DNA of 37,215 nucleotides from Utricularia gibba (Eukaryota; Streptophyta; Magnoliopsida; Lamiales; Lentibulariaceae), in assembly GCA_002189035.1 (NCBI GenBank), contig NEEC01000078.1:1-37215 (forward strand), given 5' to 3'. The position numbers and the translations under genes were made by a program. Positions 11,427 to 22,650 of this stretch are shown here, one piece after another. The notes under the pieces are model-generated. The model made no database searches and was not told where the DNA came from. It saw only the letters and a list, made by a program, of their open reading frames with translations. Within the stretch, counting starts at the first letter, position 1. Each line of letters starts with the position of its first letter.

Positions 11427-12153
11427 TCAGTCTGCTCGCGGACTGCTAGCAGCAGGTCTTTTCCCTTTGTAAGTCTAATTAAGAGGAAAAAGTGGAACTT
11501 TTGATGATGGGAGGGAATGAAAACATTGCATGAGGGTTGTCAGTTAAAATACCTGCTTCCCGAGGTTAAATGGGATATATTTGTACTTGATCATGTGCAT
11601 TATTTGGCGCTTCATAGTGAGAACAAAGAGCACGAACCAGTAGAACAATAAGATAGGCCAAAACACGGGCACATCAAACATGGAAAAGAATGTCATCACA
11701 AATCCTATGCAGAACGCCTTTGTGATGGCATACCTATGAGGACAAAAGGAAGAAGAAGGCACAATCAGAAAGCCAAAAGATTGAAAAAGATGAATAGAGA
11801 ACATATGTACCAAAATTTGAATTCAGGAAGGCGGCGGATGAATGGCTTGAACTCATCAGAATCCTTTGTAGGCAGCATAGGGCCATCGGATGGTTCTATT
11901 TCCGGGTCAACAAGAGGTGACAAAAATCCTATAAGCAGGTTTAGAATATAGATCCCCAGTCCGTAGGTAATTATGTAAAACCCTTGGATGTAATAAACCC
12001 TCAGAGCATAGACCAAAACCAACACGAAAGTCCCAATCCATCTATATAGCGCATGCGGGGTCGATTTATCTAGATAATACTGGAAAACCTTAGAAACTTC
12101 CTGCCTCCTTTGATGCAGAACTGCTGCAGGGCCATCACCTCCAGCCCCTCCAT
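11427..12153 (-). CDS. RER1: RER1, Golgi-to-ER retrieval receptor (three coding exons, one-base frame break after the start codon)
   Basis: RER1 proteins sit in early Golgi membranes and return ER membrane proteins through COPI vesicles. Exons: 12,153-11,811, 11,733-11,553 and 11,474-11,427; introns of 77 and 78 nt are GT-AG. The protein has a short hydrophilic N-terminus, the block [13 protein letters not shown], four membrane segments in two hairpins ([20 protein letters not shown]; then FCIGF through FVLTMKRQI), the family signature [12 protein letters not shown], and a tail [12 protein letters not shown]. The frame is open upstream but has no in-frame ATG. The ATG at 12,153-12,151 (A at -3, G at +4) lies one base out of frame. 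One more G in the plus-strand CCCC run at 12,145-12,148 would give a start MEGAGGDG, as in plant RER1, and about 190 residues, the usual length. I infer an assembly deletion. Confidence 0.9.
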
Positions 12154-12660
12154 TATGAATTTGGTAGAGAACAGCAATAAACTTATAATAAATCTGCTTC
12201 CACAGTCAAGACAGACAGCAAGTAAACAGCAATTTCATCAATCAAATTGTAAACCAGCGCAGTGCACATGAAGTAAAAACGGCAAAAAGCGGTTGTAATG
12301 AAACACAGAAATGACGAAGAAACACGAAGCCCTAGGAAATCAATCTTCACCACTAAAGTCACAACGAATAAATCTGCATATAAGCACCCCTAATTACCCA
12401 GAATACCACAGTTCTACATACACACGCATACAGAGGAAAGAAAAAATGGTAAAAAGAAAAAAAAAATTAACGAGGACAAAACTAGATCCAGAAATAGCAA
12501 TTCCTCCACATGAATCAAATCTGACCAGCGTACATATCAACGAAACCAAATTCTGATTAAGCAACAAGCTTGAAGATGATCGCAAGAAGAATACCTGAAG
12601 AGATCGATTCACCCTTGGTTGACGAGAAACAGAGTTGAGAGGGGAACGCTGCTCAATAGA
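12154..12660 (-). other. RER1 5' untranslated region with a probable leader intron
   Basis: On the minus strand a donor CAG|GTATTC (intron starting at 12,594) and an acceptor GGAAGCAG|ATTT (intron ending at 12,194) would define a leader intron of about 401 nt. Transcribed leader would lie at about 12,595-12,650 and 12,154-12,193. This is inferred from splice-site appearance only; plus-strand frames in this stretch are not coding. Confidence 0.45.
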
Positions 12661-12689
12661 GGAGTTGTGAGGTGAAATATCAAGATGAC

Positions 12690-12750
12690 CGACGAGAACA
12701 CGTCAGCCCAGGAAAGGACACCCTTCATCTCCAAACGACGTCGTACCAAA
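12690..12750 (-). promoter_or_regulatory. RER1 upstream bZIP-type sites
   Basis: CACGTCA at 12,699-12,705 reads TGACGTG toward RER1, the core of bZIP elements that includes plant ER-stress sites. A perfect 10-bp palindrome ACGACGTCGT occupies 12,735-12,744. Both lie roughly 50-100 bp upstream of the presumed transcription start. Regulation by ER-stress bZIPs is an inference that would suit an ER-retrieval gene. Confidence 0.4.
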
Positions 12751-14750
12751 GGGTCAAATCGTCATTTCCTTTCCAACTCCAAATACATTTCGAAAACTAA
12801 ACTAGTATTTCGGAAACTTTCTCTTTTTTTCTATTTTTAAAATACCAAAAGTAATTTTGTTACTCAACAATGTCGATTTCTATTTCTATTTATTCTTAAT
12901 CACATGTAATAAACAGTAAAATAAAAAAGTAATTGGAATTCAATTTCTCTTTTTACTTCAATTTCTTGAATAAAATCTCAAAAAAATTCTAACAACAAAA
13001 TAATTCACTCTCATATTCATTCTCTCCTATCTTCTTGAATAGTTTAAAGGATAGAGGGAATTCTGGGAGAATTAGATGAGCGAGGATAAAAATGATTTCA
13101 CCAACCTTTTTCATTCATCAAGATACAATGACGTTAATAGATTTGAATACAGCATGCTTGTTTTGTTTATTAATTCATTAAAGTTATTCTATTTAATTTT
13201 GAATATGCTAATCGTTAGTTATTCTATAGTAAAATCAGAATTTCAAATTTTGTGATTAACTTCAGAAATTATTGAATTTCTTTAATATTTATTTTAAATA
13301 TCAAATAAGAGATTAATTAGAAAAATTATACTATTTATTTTTATTTATTTTAAAAATAAATTTATATCATAATATTAAATTATATAATAAGTTAATGTAT
13401 TAAAATTTACAATATATCTTCTATTTTATTAAAATTTTATACTATATTTTTATTATCCTACAAAAAATTTTACAATCTCAAATTGATTCTATTTAAATAA
13501 TATTAAAACTGATTTTTTTCTATATAATCTGAAATACAACTCCAAATTACAGAACATGCCCAACTTCATCAACGAGTGCAAGAAAGAAGATGGAGCAAAA
13601 TTCTATAATGCCTTGGATAAAGTATCAATTTTTGCATGAATAAATTCTTAGATCTTTCTGATTATATGTATGTCAAATTTTTTTGATTTTGGTTATCTCT
13701 TGCATGAATTATGAAAAGTTTTTGATGAATAATCTTCTTTTCTTTCTTCTTTATAAGAGTTGAAATTTAGAATATCCATATATATTTCATTCTTATCTTA
13801 AATAAATATATTAAAGTTAACTATAATGAATTTAGAAACCAAAAGGGTGCTCATGAATGTGATTTTCTCTCAAGTTATCAATCTTGAAAGATATCGAATG
13901 ACTTTTGGCATTAGGATAAATTGGAATTTTTTTTTACTTATTATAGTTTTAGAAGTTTATTATTTACTAACATTTAACTTCTGAATTTAAATAAAAAATC
14001 ATAATTAAATTCTTTTATCATATGCGTTCAAAAAATCTTTATTCTATTGTATAATATTTTTACTTTTTTTATTATTTTAACTCGTTTGAATTTTTGATTA
14101 TTTATAATAGTTTGATGATGATTAGGTTGAAATCATAAATCTTTGATAATATTGAATTTCTAATTAGTTCGTATTAATTATTTAAATAATATTTATATTT
14201 ACATTGTACATTAATAATTTTATAAAAACATTTTGAAAAAGCATTAGGCTCGTGAGCCAAATAAGGTTAACCTGGTCCAATTAATAATTGACTTAGAATT
14301 AAGATAATTAAAGCTCATAAGATCGAGTTTCACTGCGATCTTCAACACTTGGATACAATAATTCCAAGGAGATGTTCAACCACTAACACTCAACTCTAAA
14401 TTCTTTAAATTGAAAGAACATTTGGTGTTTGAAAAAAAAAAAGTTCCCACATTGTGAATAATATGCCATGTAATTTGAACTTTTACTATCAAATACCTTT
14501 ATAATTTTCTATAAATAATATTTACAATCTCTTTTTATTCTTATCAATTATTTTTATTTCTATAAAATATTTTTGAAAAAATAAAAATAGACTTTAAAAA
14601 TTTTTCAGAACATTGATTTACATTTCTAATTCCATTTTATAACTTACTTCTACTTCTACTTTTAGAGAAATAAAAATTCATTGTAAAATGTTTCAAGAAC
14701 AATTGTTAAAGCCATTTTCCTTTCTTCATTTTTCTATTTCTGTGTTGACC
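12751..14750. other. AT-rich intergenic, no gene seen
   Basis: About 2 kb of AT-rich DNA between the RER1 promoter and the 3' end of RPT4. No coding pattern, RNA gene or repeat with defined ends was found. The plus-strand frame at 14,752-15,072 is an antisense shadow of the last RPT4 exons. Confidence 0.6.
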
Positions 14751-14959
14751 CTTGACCTTGAATCAGAGTCATGACATCGCATCCATGGCGAAGAACTCTA
14801 CTTGGGCACTTTGGTGGAACGAATTGACATTGAGGCACCTAATTCAAGGTAACCAGAATCCAGAAATCTATACGTGCTTAATGTTCGACGATGACATGCA
14901 GAGGGGACCAATTTCAGGGGAAAAAATAGGCGCAGAAGTCCCAGCGGATTCTCTAGTCC

Positions 14960-17463
14960 TCAGTCTTTCCCAAAATCAGCGCTGTAGTGAGCACTTGATT
15001 CCAGCTTCTTGGCTTCGTTCAGCTTCCGGACAGCCTGAGGAATGTATTCAAATACTTGAGGTGGGGGAGTAACGGGAGCATCAAACTGCCCTTCCAAGAA
15101 TCAAATTTTACCTTCATGAAATCTTCATGGATGACATAATCCCGCTCCGCCCTGATTGCAGACATTCCAGCCTCGGTACAGATGTTTCGAAGGTCAGCCC
15201 CATTGAAGCCCTGAATATTTTTACCCGTGCTGAGGTTAGTACATTGCGAAAGGGATGAGAGTGCGTAACGCATTGTTTTATTTAGCTTACTTCAGCCAGT
15301 TTAACCACAGCTTCATAATCTATATCACCGTGTTTGGCGATTCCAGCAGCATGTATCTTCAAGATTTCCATTCTGGACTGTTCGTTGGGCAACGGAATTT
15401 CTATTTTCCGGTCTAAACGTCCAGGACGAAGAAGAGCTGGGTCCAGGACATCGGGTCGGTTTGTTGCCATTATCATTTTAACCTGTAAAGTAACAGTTGG
15501 GGTTGTGGCAGATCATCCCTATGAAGTCGAAAACATTCTGACCGAGCAGGAAATGTTTACCTTCCCGAGCTGGTCGAAGCCATCAAGCTGGTTGAGTAGC
15601 TCCATGAGGGTCCTCTGAATCTCGCGGTCAGCACTGGTTCCCTCACTAAAGCGGCGGCCACCGATGGCGTCAATCTCATCCATGAATATAATGCATGGCT
15701 TCAACACAACATTAAACACTTGTAAACCCAGTCTAACTAACACCAAAATTTACGATGTACTTTCAGTAGATACCTGATGATCACGGGCATAGCCAAACAT
15801 TTCTCTAATCAACCTTGCGCTCTCGCCTATGTACTTGTCAATGATGGCACTTGATACAACCTGGAACAGAAATTGTGGGGATCCCATCAGCATACAGTGA
15901 TTAATACATACAATGAGGAGGACACAGGTTTCCAGCACCTTCAAGAAACTAGCATCTATATTACTAGCAATAGCTCTTGCCAGCAATGTCTTTCCAGTCC
16001 CGGGAGGTCCATATAGGAGTACACCCTAGGATATAAGAGGCAATAATGACCCATTAACGAAGATAGTGTGCAAAAAATGGGAGGACACCGAGCAGTTCCA
16101 GGGGACAAAACCAACCTTAGGAGGCTTAATACCAACCCTGAGGAAGAGCTCAGGATTCATTAGAGGTAATTCTATAGATTCTCTCAGTTCTCTGATTTGA
16201 TCCGACAAGCCACCCACAGCAGAGTAACTAACATTTCCTGGATCTTCATGAAGCATATTGTAAACAAGTGGATCTACCTGCAGCATGCAACAAAAGTAGA
16301 GAATTTGAGGTCCGAAAAATTCAGTAGAATGGCACTCATGCTATTTGGCAGTAACTCTTAGAAAATGCTGCACCTCACGAGGAAGAGCTCGCATGATGGT
16401 AAGAGTTGTCATGTCAAGAACTACCCTAGTGCCTGCTGTAAGTTTATCTTTATCAACTTTATTGCGGCAACCAACCACATATCTTGGGCCACTGCTTGCT
16501 TTTACGATCACTGAAATAAGATAAAAAAAAATCCGCACGGAATTTAAAAGGGCCTGATATGGAATCTAAGAAATAAGTTGAATCAGAGGTACCAAATCTC
16601 AAAAATCCAAAAATTCTCCAAGAGTACGATTTTCTTTTTTTTTTGACAAAGAAATTTGCATATAACGATAAGGAAGCTAGTAGTTAACATGAAACCAAAA
16701 CATACAGAATGACATTTCCCAAATCAAAACATCGTCTTACAGCGTTCACTATCAAGAGGCCTGAGAACTTCGCCTATGATCTGCCCAACACTCTGAAGCG
16801 ACTTTAAATCGTCTTCAGTTTTAGCATACTCCTTCTTTTGAGCTCTTAACTCCTCCCTGACTATATAGTAAAAGACACTCACGCAAAAGCCGATTACAGG
16901 AAACAACAATTCATTCACATAAGTGAAATACAGCAGAAAAGTGAAAAAGTGTTGTAGTACAAACATTCCCCGGAAAACAGAAACTTGATCCGTAAGTAAA
17001 AATCATGCAAACTACATTGGAGAAAAGCTGGAAAACATGTAGCAACAATTAAAATAACTTAGCTTTCTTGGATCGCAAATTGAACACCGACCAGCGAAAT
17101 AGCATAGCTACTCATTTTCATCAATAACATATCAGCAGCCCCAAATTCAATTTCAAAAGCAACTCTGAAGCAAAGGTAGCCATAATACATTCCAATCCAA
17201 ATCACCAAAAACTAGAGAGGCGATATACCATAAGAAAAAAGAAACTTAATTTACCGATCGCGTGAAAGAAAGCAACTTTGAAAAACCCATAACACTTCAC
17301 ACGACGGTTGCTAAAAAACTAAACGATACGGAAGTACAAAAATAGGGTTCGAAGAGGCGATACTCGATCGGACGCGACTTTGGGTTTCCTTATGGGCAAG
17401 AAGCTTATTCCGGTACTCTGAAATCGCCGCCAGGCGTCGTCCGTCCACATTGTCGCCAGCCAT
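14960..17463 (-). CDS. RPT4: RPT4, 26S proteasome regulatory AAA-ATPase subunit (ten coding exons)
   Basis: RPT4 is one of six ATPases of the 19S base that unfold and feed ubiquitinated proteins to the 20S core. Exons: 17,463-17,364, 16,860-16,741, 16,510-16,374, 16,277-16,116, 16,025-15,939, 15,860-15,774, 15,698-15,561, 15,482-15,291, 15,210-15,112 and 15,034-14,960. All introns are GT-AG and phases close to 1,197 nt, 398 residues, the normal family length. N-terminal coiled coil with [21 protein letters not shown]-fold region around RYVVGC; Walker A GPPGTGKT at residues 179-186; Walker B IIFMDEID at 234-241; sensor 1 ATNRPD; arginine-finger segment LRPGRLDR at 295-302; C-terminus HYSADFGKD. 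No HbYX tail, as expected for RPT4. An in-frame ATG at 17,559 would add 32 residues, but 17,463 fits the family start. Confidence 0.96.
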
Positions 17464-17640
17464 CGGAAATTCCTCAAGCTTCCTCGGTGGCCCGACCCCA
17501 ACTTCACTCAATTCCAACGGAAAAGGCAAAGGTATTTGACCCGACCCGGATTGCTGCACAAGAAAGAATGAGAATACGACACGACGGATGCGGGCCAGGC
17601 CGGGATGGTAATGGGCCGGACCATAAATTTTAAATGAATA
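17464..17640 (-). promoter_or_regulatory. RPT4 5' flank with TGGGCC element
   Basis: The region upstream of the ATG is locally GC-richer and carries TGGGCC at 17,612-17,617 plus two further GGCC-containing motifs at 17,592-17,603. TGGGC is the core of the proteasome-related cis-element reported for coordinately induced plant proteasome genes and also resembles the TCP-bound site II motif. The function here is inferred. Confidence 0.4.
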
Positions 17641-18149
17641 ATCAATTCCCGTTCAAAATCACTTGTCGGACAATTATACCGTAATCTTTCTTAGTATAGG
17701 ATGATATACTTCTTACTTATTTGATAGATAATTGTATCCATATTTTTCTAAGTTATATGGTATATTTTTAAACCCATCATCTAGATAGGTTTAGAAATAA
17801 CCATATGCGTATAAATATTTTTTTGACAATTATATCCTTTTATATATAAAAATATATATATAATGTACTTGTTTCTTTCAAATGGATTTTTTGGATTCCT
17901 TAGCTCATTGAAAATTGATTGAATTTCCACAAATCTTGAGCAGATAATAATTCTTTTTAAATTTCATAATGATGATTTCTACTATACTCTTTTTATTTTT
18001 GTTTTTAGTTGTTCAATATGGGAAAGAAGATTTTAAAAACTATGATTTTGAGGGATTTTCATATGATTTTGGTAATGTAGAACTTGTGTATTCTAATTTT
18101 TAAGTTTTTGTTGTGTTTAGGGTTCTCAATTTTTTATTACTTGAAGCAT
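17641..18149. other. AT-rich intergenic, no gene seen
   Basis: AT-rich sequence leading into the transposon cluster. It may belong to the 5' part of the PIF/Harbinger relict that follows, but no terminal inverted repeat was recognised. Confidence 0.5.
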
Positions 18150-18601
18150 TCTAATGGTATTCAACATTTTATCAATTATGGATAATAATATTGTACACAC
18201 GACAATAATTTTGATTGTATGCCAAATAATTGCTTGGAATTTGATGTTTATGAAGTATATTGGTCAATAATATTTGGGGGAAATTGATGAAAGTGATAAA
18301 AGTAGTGAAATCAACCAACAATGGAAAAAATAATCAAATGTTAAGAAAATTCCTATACAAATTGATACTTTTAATAGAATTTTGTCTGATATTAACAGCA
18401 AACATTAAAAAGTTTGAAAATGAATTAAGATACATTTTGCATGATTGTACATTATATGATTTAATTCAATCAAGATATGTGAGAGTGCAAGAAAAAGTGG
18501 CAATATTTTTAGGAACACTTGCTCATCATACAAAAATGGAATTATTAAAGGTCAACATACAAAAGCAAGTGTTGCGTATCATGTTAAGTGTCATTTTCTA
18601 G
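18150..18601 (+). pseudogene. PIF/Harbinger-like transposase N-terminal fragment
   Basis: A 113-codon frame (18,260-18,601) contains LHDCTLYDLIQSRYVRVQEKVAIFLGTLAHHTK (key parts: LYDLI, SRYVRVQEKVAIFL, LAHHTK). This matches the pattern in plant HARBI1/PIF-type transposases, where a segment like R-V-x-V-x-E-x-V-A-x-F-L-x-x-L-A-H precedes the DDE domain. Downstream coding sequence is missing: the frame runs straight into retroelement DNA beginning TGTTAAGTG at 18,582. A relict cut by a later LTR insertion is a reasonable reading. Identification rests on one motif read by eye. Confidence 0.5.
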
Positions 18602-19995
18602 TTATTTATTAGTATTATTAGGTGTTAATCTAGTATTAAGTTGTCTAAATTAGGAGTCTTATTATTAAATATTTGATTTTTATTAGAAAATTCTATTTTC
18701 CTATTTTGTATATATTTTTTGTCTTTTTTCGTATTCTTTGACCGAGACATGTCAGGAGACTATCATGGAATGTTGCAGAAGTATTACAGGTGGTCAAAGT
18801 CTGACTTTTCGTGCCTTGTACGCGACTTGGAACAATTGTGGGTGGAAGACTAACACTGGTTAAGACCCCAAACTTACGGCATGTCAGAGTCTGCAGAAAT
18901 GATTGGACGCAAACTTACACGCAAAGGAAGTCTGGTGGTGCACGCAAGACATAAGAAATGATGGGAAGGGGACTCAAAGGAGTTAATGCACATGGGAAGT
19001 GATATAAAAGCCACTTGGATCACTTAGTTTTGGACTTTTAAACATTTTCTCTTGTATTTAGAACTTTTGAGTTCTTCCTCCCCTCAAGGAGGAAGAGCAC
19101 TTAGCTTCCTTTTCGTTTCTGTTTTCATGGCCCTTTTGGGCTAAAACCCTTTAGTTTCTAGGAGTAGATGAAATTTCTTTCCAAGTCTTGAGCAATACAC
19201 TCAGTTCTTCGCTGAATTCAATTCGGATTCTGCATACTTCCATGCGTATTGTTGTAATCTTTCTGTAACGACTCTTAATCAAGGTCCATGAGTAGCAGGC
19301 CACTCCTCATGGATTTTGGTGAAGATCAAGGTGAAAAGCACCAACTCCAACCCTGGCAGTTCGAGGGAAGTAGTGGATTGTTTATGGCCTAGGTACTGCG
19401 ACAGAGGACAGGTTGTGACCTCGGACCTGCCACTGTTGCAGGTACCGCAACAGTAGACAGGTTGTAATATCGGATCGGTCACTGTTGCAGGTATCGCGAC
19501 AGTGGACAGGTTGTGACCTCGGACCTGCCATTGATCATTGGCAACAGCTGGGCACATGTGCGCAATTCGGTTATGAAGGCAATCGAAGGCAATCCTCTTG
19601 TCTTCCTAATTGTCCAAGAGGGAATCACATGAGGCTATTCCCGTGACTCCTTGTCAATCAGAGTGTAAGGGAGAACATGCTATTCCTTGCTCCTATGACT
19701 AGCTATTCGAAAGAAATCAGTGAAAATCGAGGCGAGGATAGACAAAGAAAGGAGATGGAATCTTATCTTCATGAACTTCATCCCTAAGTCAAAACCCATC
19801 ACTTAGGTTGTAACTTTTATTTCTACATCTTAAAACTCCCCTTTTTCAAAATCGTGACATTTCGTGAAAGTTTCTTACAAACACTTTTCACGAAAAACAA
19901 CTCCCTGAGATCGATACTCGTACTACGCTTTTTGTTTTTTACGTTTTATAAATATTTAAAATTTTTTGAGGAAACGACACACAACATATCATTTA
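18582..19995. mobile_element. LTR-retroelement-derived block
   Basis: The block starts TGTTAAGTGTC, carries a TATA box (TATAAAAG, 19,003-19,010) followed by promoter-like and leader-like sequence, and contains no gag or pol frame. About 19,130-19,990 is similar in reverse complement to about 33,575-34,300. Shared landmarks are GGAGTAGATGAA, the pair CCATGAGTAGCAGGCCACT / AGTGGCCTACTACTCATG, GGAATCACATGAGG / CCTCATGTGATTCC, and the segment CAACTCCCTGAGATCGATAC, whose reverse complement resembles the GGTATCGA...CACAGGGAG motif common in plant retroelements. I see an LTR or untranslated portion of a Ty3/gypsy- or TRIM-like element. Exact ends and target duplication were not found. Confidence 0.55.
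19391..19537. repeat. three-copy 49-bp minisatellite inside the retroelement block
   Basis: Units start at 19,391, 19,440 and 19,489, exactly 49 bp apart. Each begins AGGTA(C/T)(T/C)GC(G/A)ACAG and contains GACAGGTTGT, and ends near CACTGTTGC. Units 1 and 3 are closer to each other than to unit 2. The related copy at 34,000-34,060 has only one equivalent unit, so the array expanded in this copy. Confidence 0.85.
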
Positions 19996-20230
19996 TTCAA
20001 CAAATTTTAAATATAAAAAACTTAAAACACAATTTATAGTAGTATGAGTGTCGATCTCAAATTGAATTTTATGAAAAATGTTTTGTGCTAACCTATTATA
20101 AATTATCACGAATTTGTAAAAGAGGTTTAAAATATTGAAATATAAAATAAACTGCAAGTAATAGATTTTGATTAAGATAAGTAGATCTTTGGAAAGAGAT
20201 TTTATTTTCTTCTCATTCCAATCATTATAA
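19996..20230 (+). repeat. inverted partner of the adjacent retroelement fragment
   Basis: This stretch (AGTATGAGTGTCGATCTCAAATTG, then TTTTGTGCTAACC and CAAGTAATAGATTTTGATTAAG in pieces) matches about 33,615-33,790 in direct orientation, and so is the reverse complement of 19,735-19,990 next to it. The two halves make a head-to-head, palindrome-like arrangement around 19,995. Confidence 0.55.
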
Positions 20231-20689
20231 TGTGCGTCTACTCATTGGATTTCAAATATATGATGTTTTTAATATTCACCATATACTACTTTATCATTGA
20301 AAGGTAAATACTTTTACACCTAGAGAGGATGATGTAGGAGGGATTAGGCCAACTAAATCCAATTCCCTCGGCAGCCCATTACCTTAAATATTTTTACGTG
20401 AATTAGGGTAGGAGGGAGACTTATTTCAGACATGTCAACGAGTTGAGACGAGCTAAAATGGCTGGATTGTTATTTTTTTATTTCCGTATTTTGCTTGAAG
20501 TTCCTTGTTCATTGTGACTTGTGAGACTATGACCTCTTGTTGATTTTCTATTCCTTGTTAGCTATAACTTATAAGACTATGACTTCTTATTAATTTTCTA
20601 TTTTTTATTCTAAGAACTAGAGGTTGTGACCGTTGAGATATCACCTTTTTAGAGTAATATTTGCTTTAGTTACTTGTATTCTTGACTAG

Positions 20690-22650
20690 TTTTTGGATAA
20701 TGAATTTTGGGGAGTTTGTGTAGAATTTCTTGCCATTGAACTACATCAAACAGGCTTATACCACTGATCAAAAACAATTTATGCACATGTCTGGTTAGTG
20801 TTTCATTACTTGATTGTGTTTTTATTGTTTGATCTAATCTTTCGCAAACGTATTGATGCATATAAAAAAATATAAATATGAATGATTGAAATAAGTATAC
20901 CTACACAAGTATAGTAATGGAAAAACGGCAAGCTCCATGCAGTATTGTGTTCATCCCTCGATTCGATTGGTTATCATAGTATCAATCATTCGACATGAAT
21001 GTGATATTGTTCAAGTTTTGGGTTTCATTTTGGACAAATATGTGAATGCACTTATGTTCTTCTCTTCGATTCTCTTTATATAAATATTAAATTTCTCTTT
21101 GTACCCCATTAAAGCAGCTTTATTGAATAGGCTCCTCAAATTCTCAAACTTATAGTAATCAAAGAAACTAGAGCAAAGGTGGTGGAAAGAGTAACAGTGG
21201 CATCCACTATATTTCTCAATGAAAGCAAATACATGTTTTATAAAATTTTTTTAACTGACTCATGCCTATGTCAAATTAGGCATATGGGTTAATCAAGGAT
21301 GATGTGCTCTTATTTTATCCAAAAATCATAACCAAGATTTATTGGTATCTTCATCAACAATATCAAAAGCTATTGGAAGAAGGTTAATTATAGGTGATAT
21401 AACCGGCCTTAAATGCAAGTATGTATGCATACATGGATTAAATGACCAAAACATATATTACATATTCACGCCGCCACTTTTGTGTTTTCAATTAATCACT
21501 ATCTTAGGATACTGAATAACACCCTCATTGAAAAAAATCAGAAGTTTTTACAAAGATGTCATCCAAATGTCATAAATGAGCTCGAAAGTCTTATATAGCC
21601 CACACCATACACGATGATATGGGATTTTGTAACTACTAATGGTTTCAATAGTAGTATTATTGTCACAACCTTTATACCTATATTTGACTGCACAAATGGT
21701 TTCACTATCTTTGAAATTTATCTTGAATTAACGTTTTTGTGTCAAAAAAAACCAATAACAAGTCATCTACATGTGTGAGAGTTGGCATGTTTAGTAATTT
21801 TTCGCTTACTGATTCTTTTATAATAAGCAGCATAGATTCTTTATTTGTAATTGGTTTCTTTGTGATGTTTATATATTATGTATGGTAAACAACGTTCACT
21901 ATTAATTATGTGTATGTGTAATAGATTCTTATATGTATTCTTTTTCAATAAAAAACCATTGTCCCTCTTAGAAAATATCAATAAAGGGTGCTGAGAGTGG
22001 TTCATCTAAAATGTCGCTCTCTTCTATCAAAGTAGACATTGATATTTATTATGTATTTTCTTATTGTTCTTCTTTTTTGCCTCAAAATCTAAGTTTTCAT
22101 GATTTTTTTTAGGGAGAACATTCGCGCTAAAAACTTTGTAGTCATTATTATAATTTAGCATTGAATTACCGTTGATATTTGAAGCTAGACCGAAGTTATA
22201 TTCCAACAAATTGTCCAGATTTTCTTGTAAAAAATCATTATATTTGTGCTCACTAAGCACCTTATTCATATATGGTATTTGATAATAACCAAAATGTTCG
22301 GATTAATGCCCTAGATTATAAATATTACTTGAGTTTGCGGTGAATTGATGAGTATCAAATATGAAAAATAAATCCATAGGAACAGTGGTATGACTAGGTT
22401 TGTGTAGAAAAAATAAGTTTATTTGGAATGATAGTTATGTATAATGTATTTTGTTACTTATAGAGTCGGAATATTGCGTTGAAAGTTACAAATCATATAA
22501 AAATGAAGAAACTTCAATTACCTAATATAACTCGGATTGTAGATTATCTAGTGTAGCATCTATGTGAAATTGCATAATTCATTAAGGAGGTTTGTCATAA
22601 GAAATATAAGTTCTATAGTTGATTATATTACTCTGCAAAAATACTATGTA
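20690..22650 (-). pseudogene. decayed Mutator-like (MULE) transposase, minus strand
   Basis: Pieces of a MULE transposase appear in order on the minus strand, in shifting frames with stops. NDFLQENLDN (around 22,220-22,250) belongs to the N-terminal part, shared with 32.8-33.0 kb. ISYHRVW (near 21,650) resembles the segment before the DDE core. IAFDIVDEDTNKSW (21,333-21,378) is the family pattern LAFAIVDxExxxSW. HCYSFHHL followed by FENLRSLFNKAALMGYKEKF (21,040-21,205) matches the conserved C-terminal part of the MULE domain. MULE transposases cut and paste elements with long terminal inverted repeats. Multiple stops and frame shifts make it inactive. About 22,450-22,640 also matches 32,519-32,640 in reverse complement, so the copies share upstream DNA. 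Confidence 0.8.

Noticed and set aside
12311-12612. Short genes on both strands upstream of RER1
   Set aside because: They fall in the probable RER1 leader intron and have low-complexity translations.
18582-20000. Complete LTR retrotransposon with gag-pol
   Set aside because: No gag, protease, reverse transcriptase or integrase frame is present and no matched direct LTR pair was found; only LTR-like or untranslated pieces remain.
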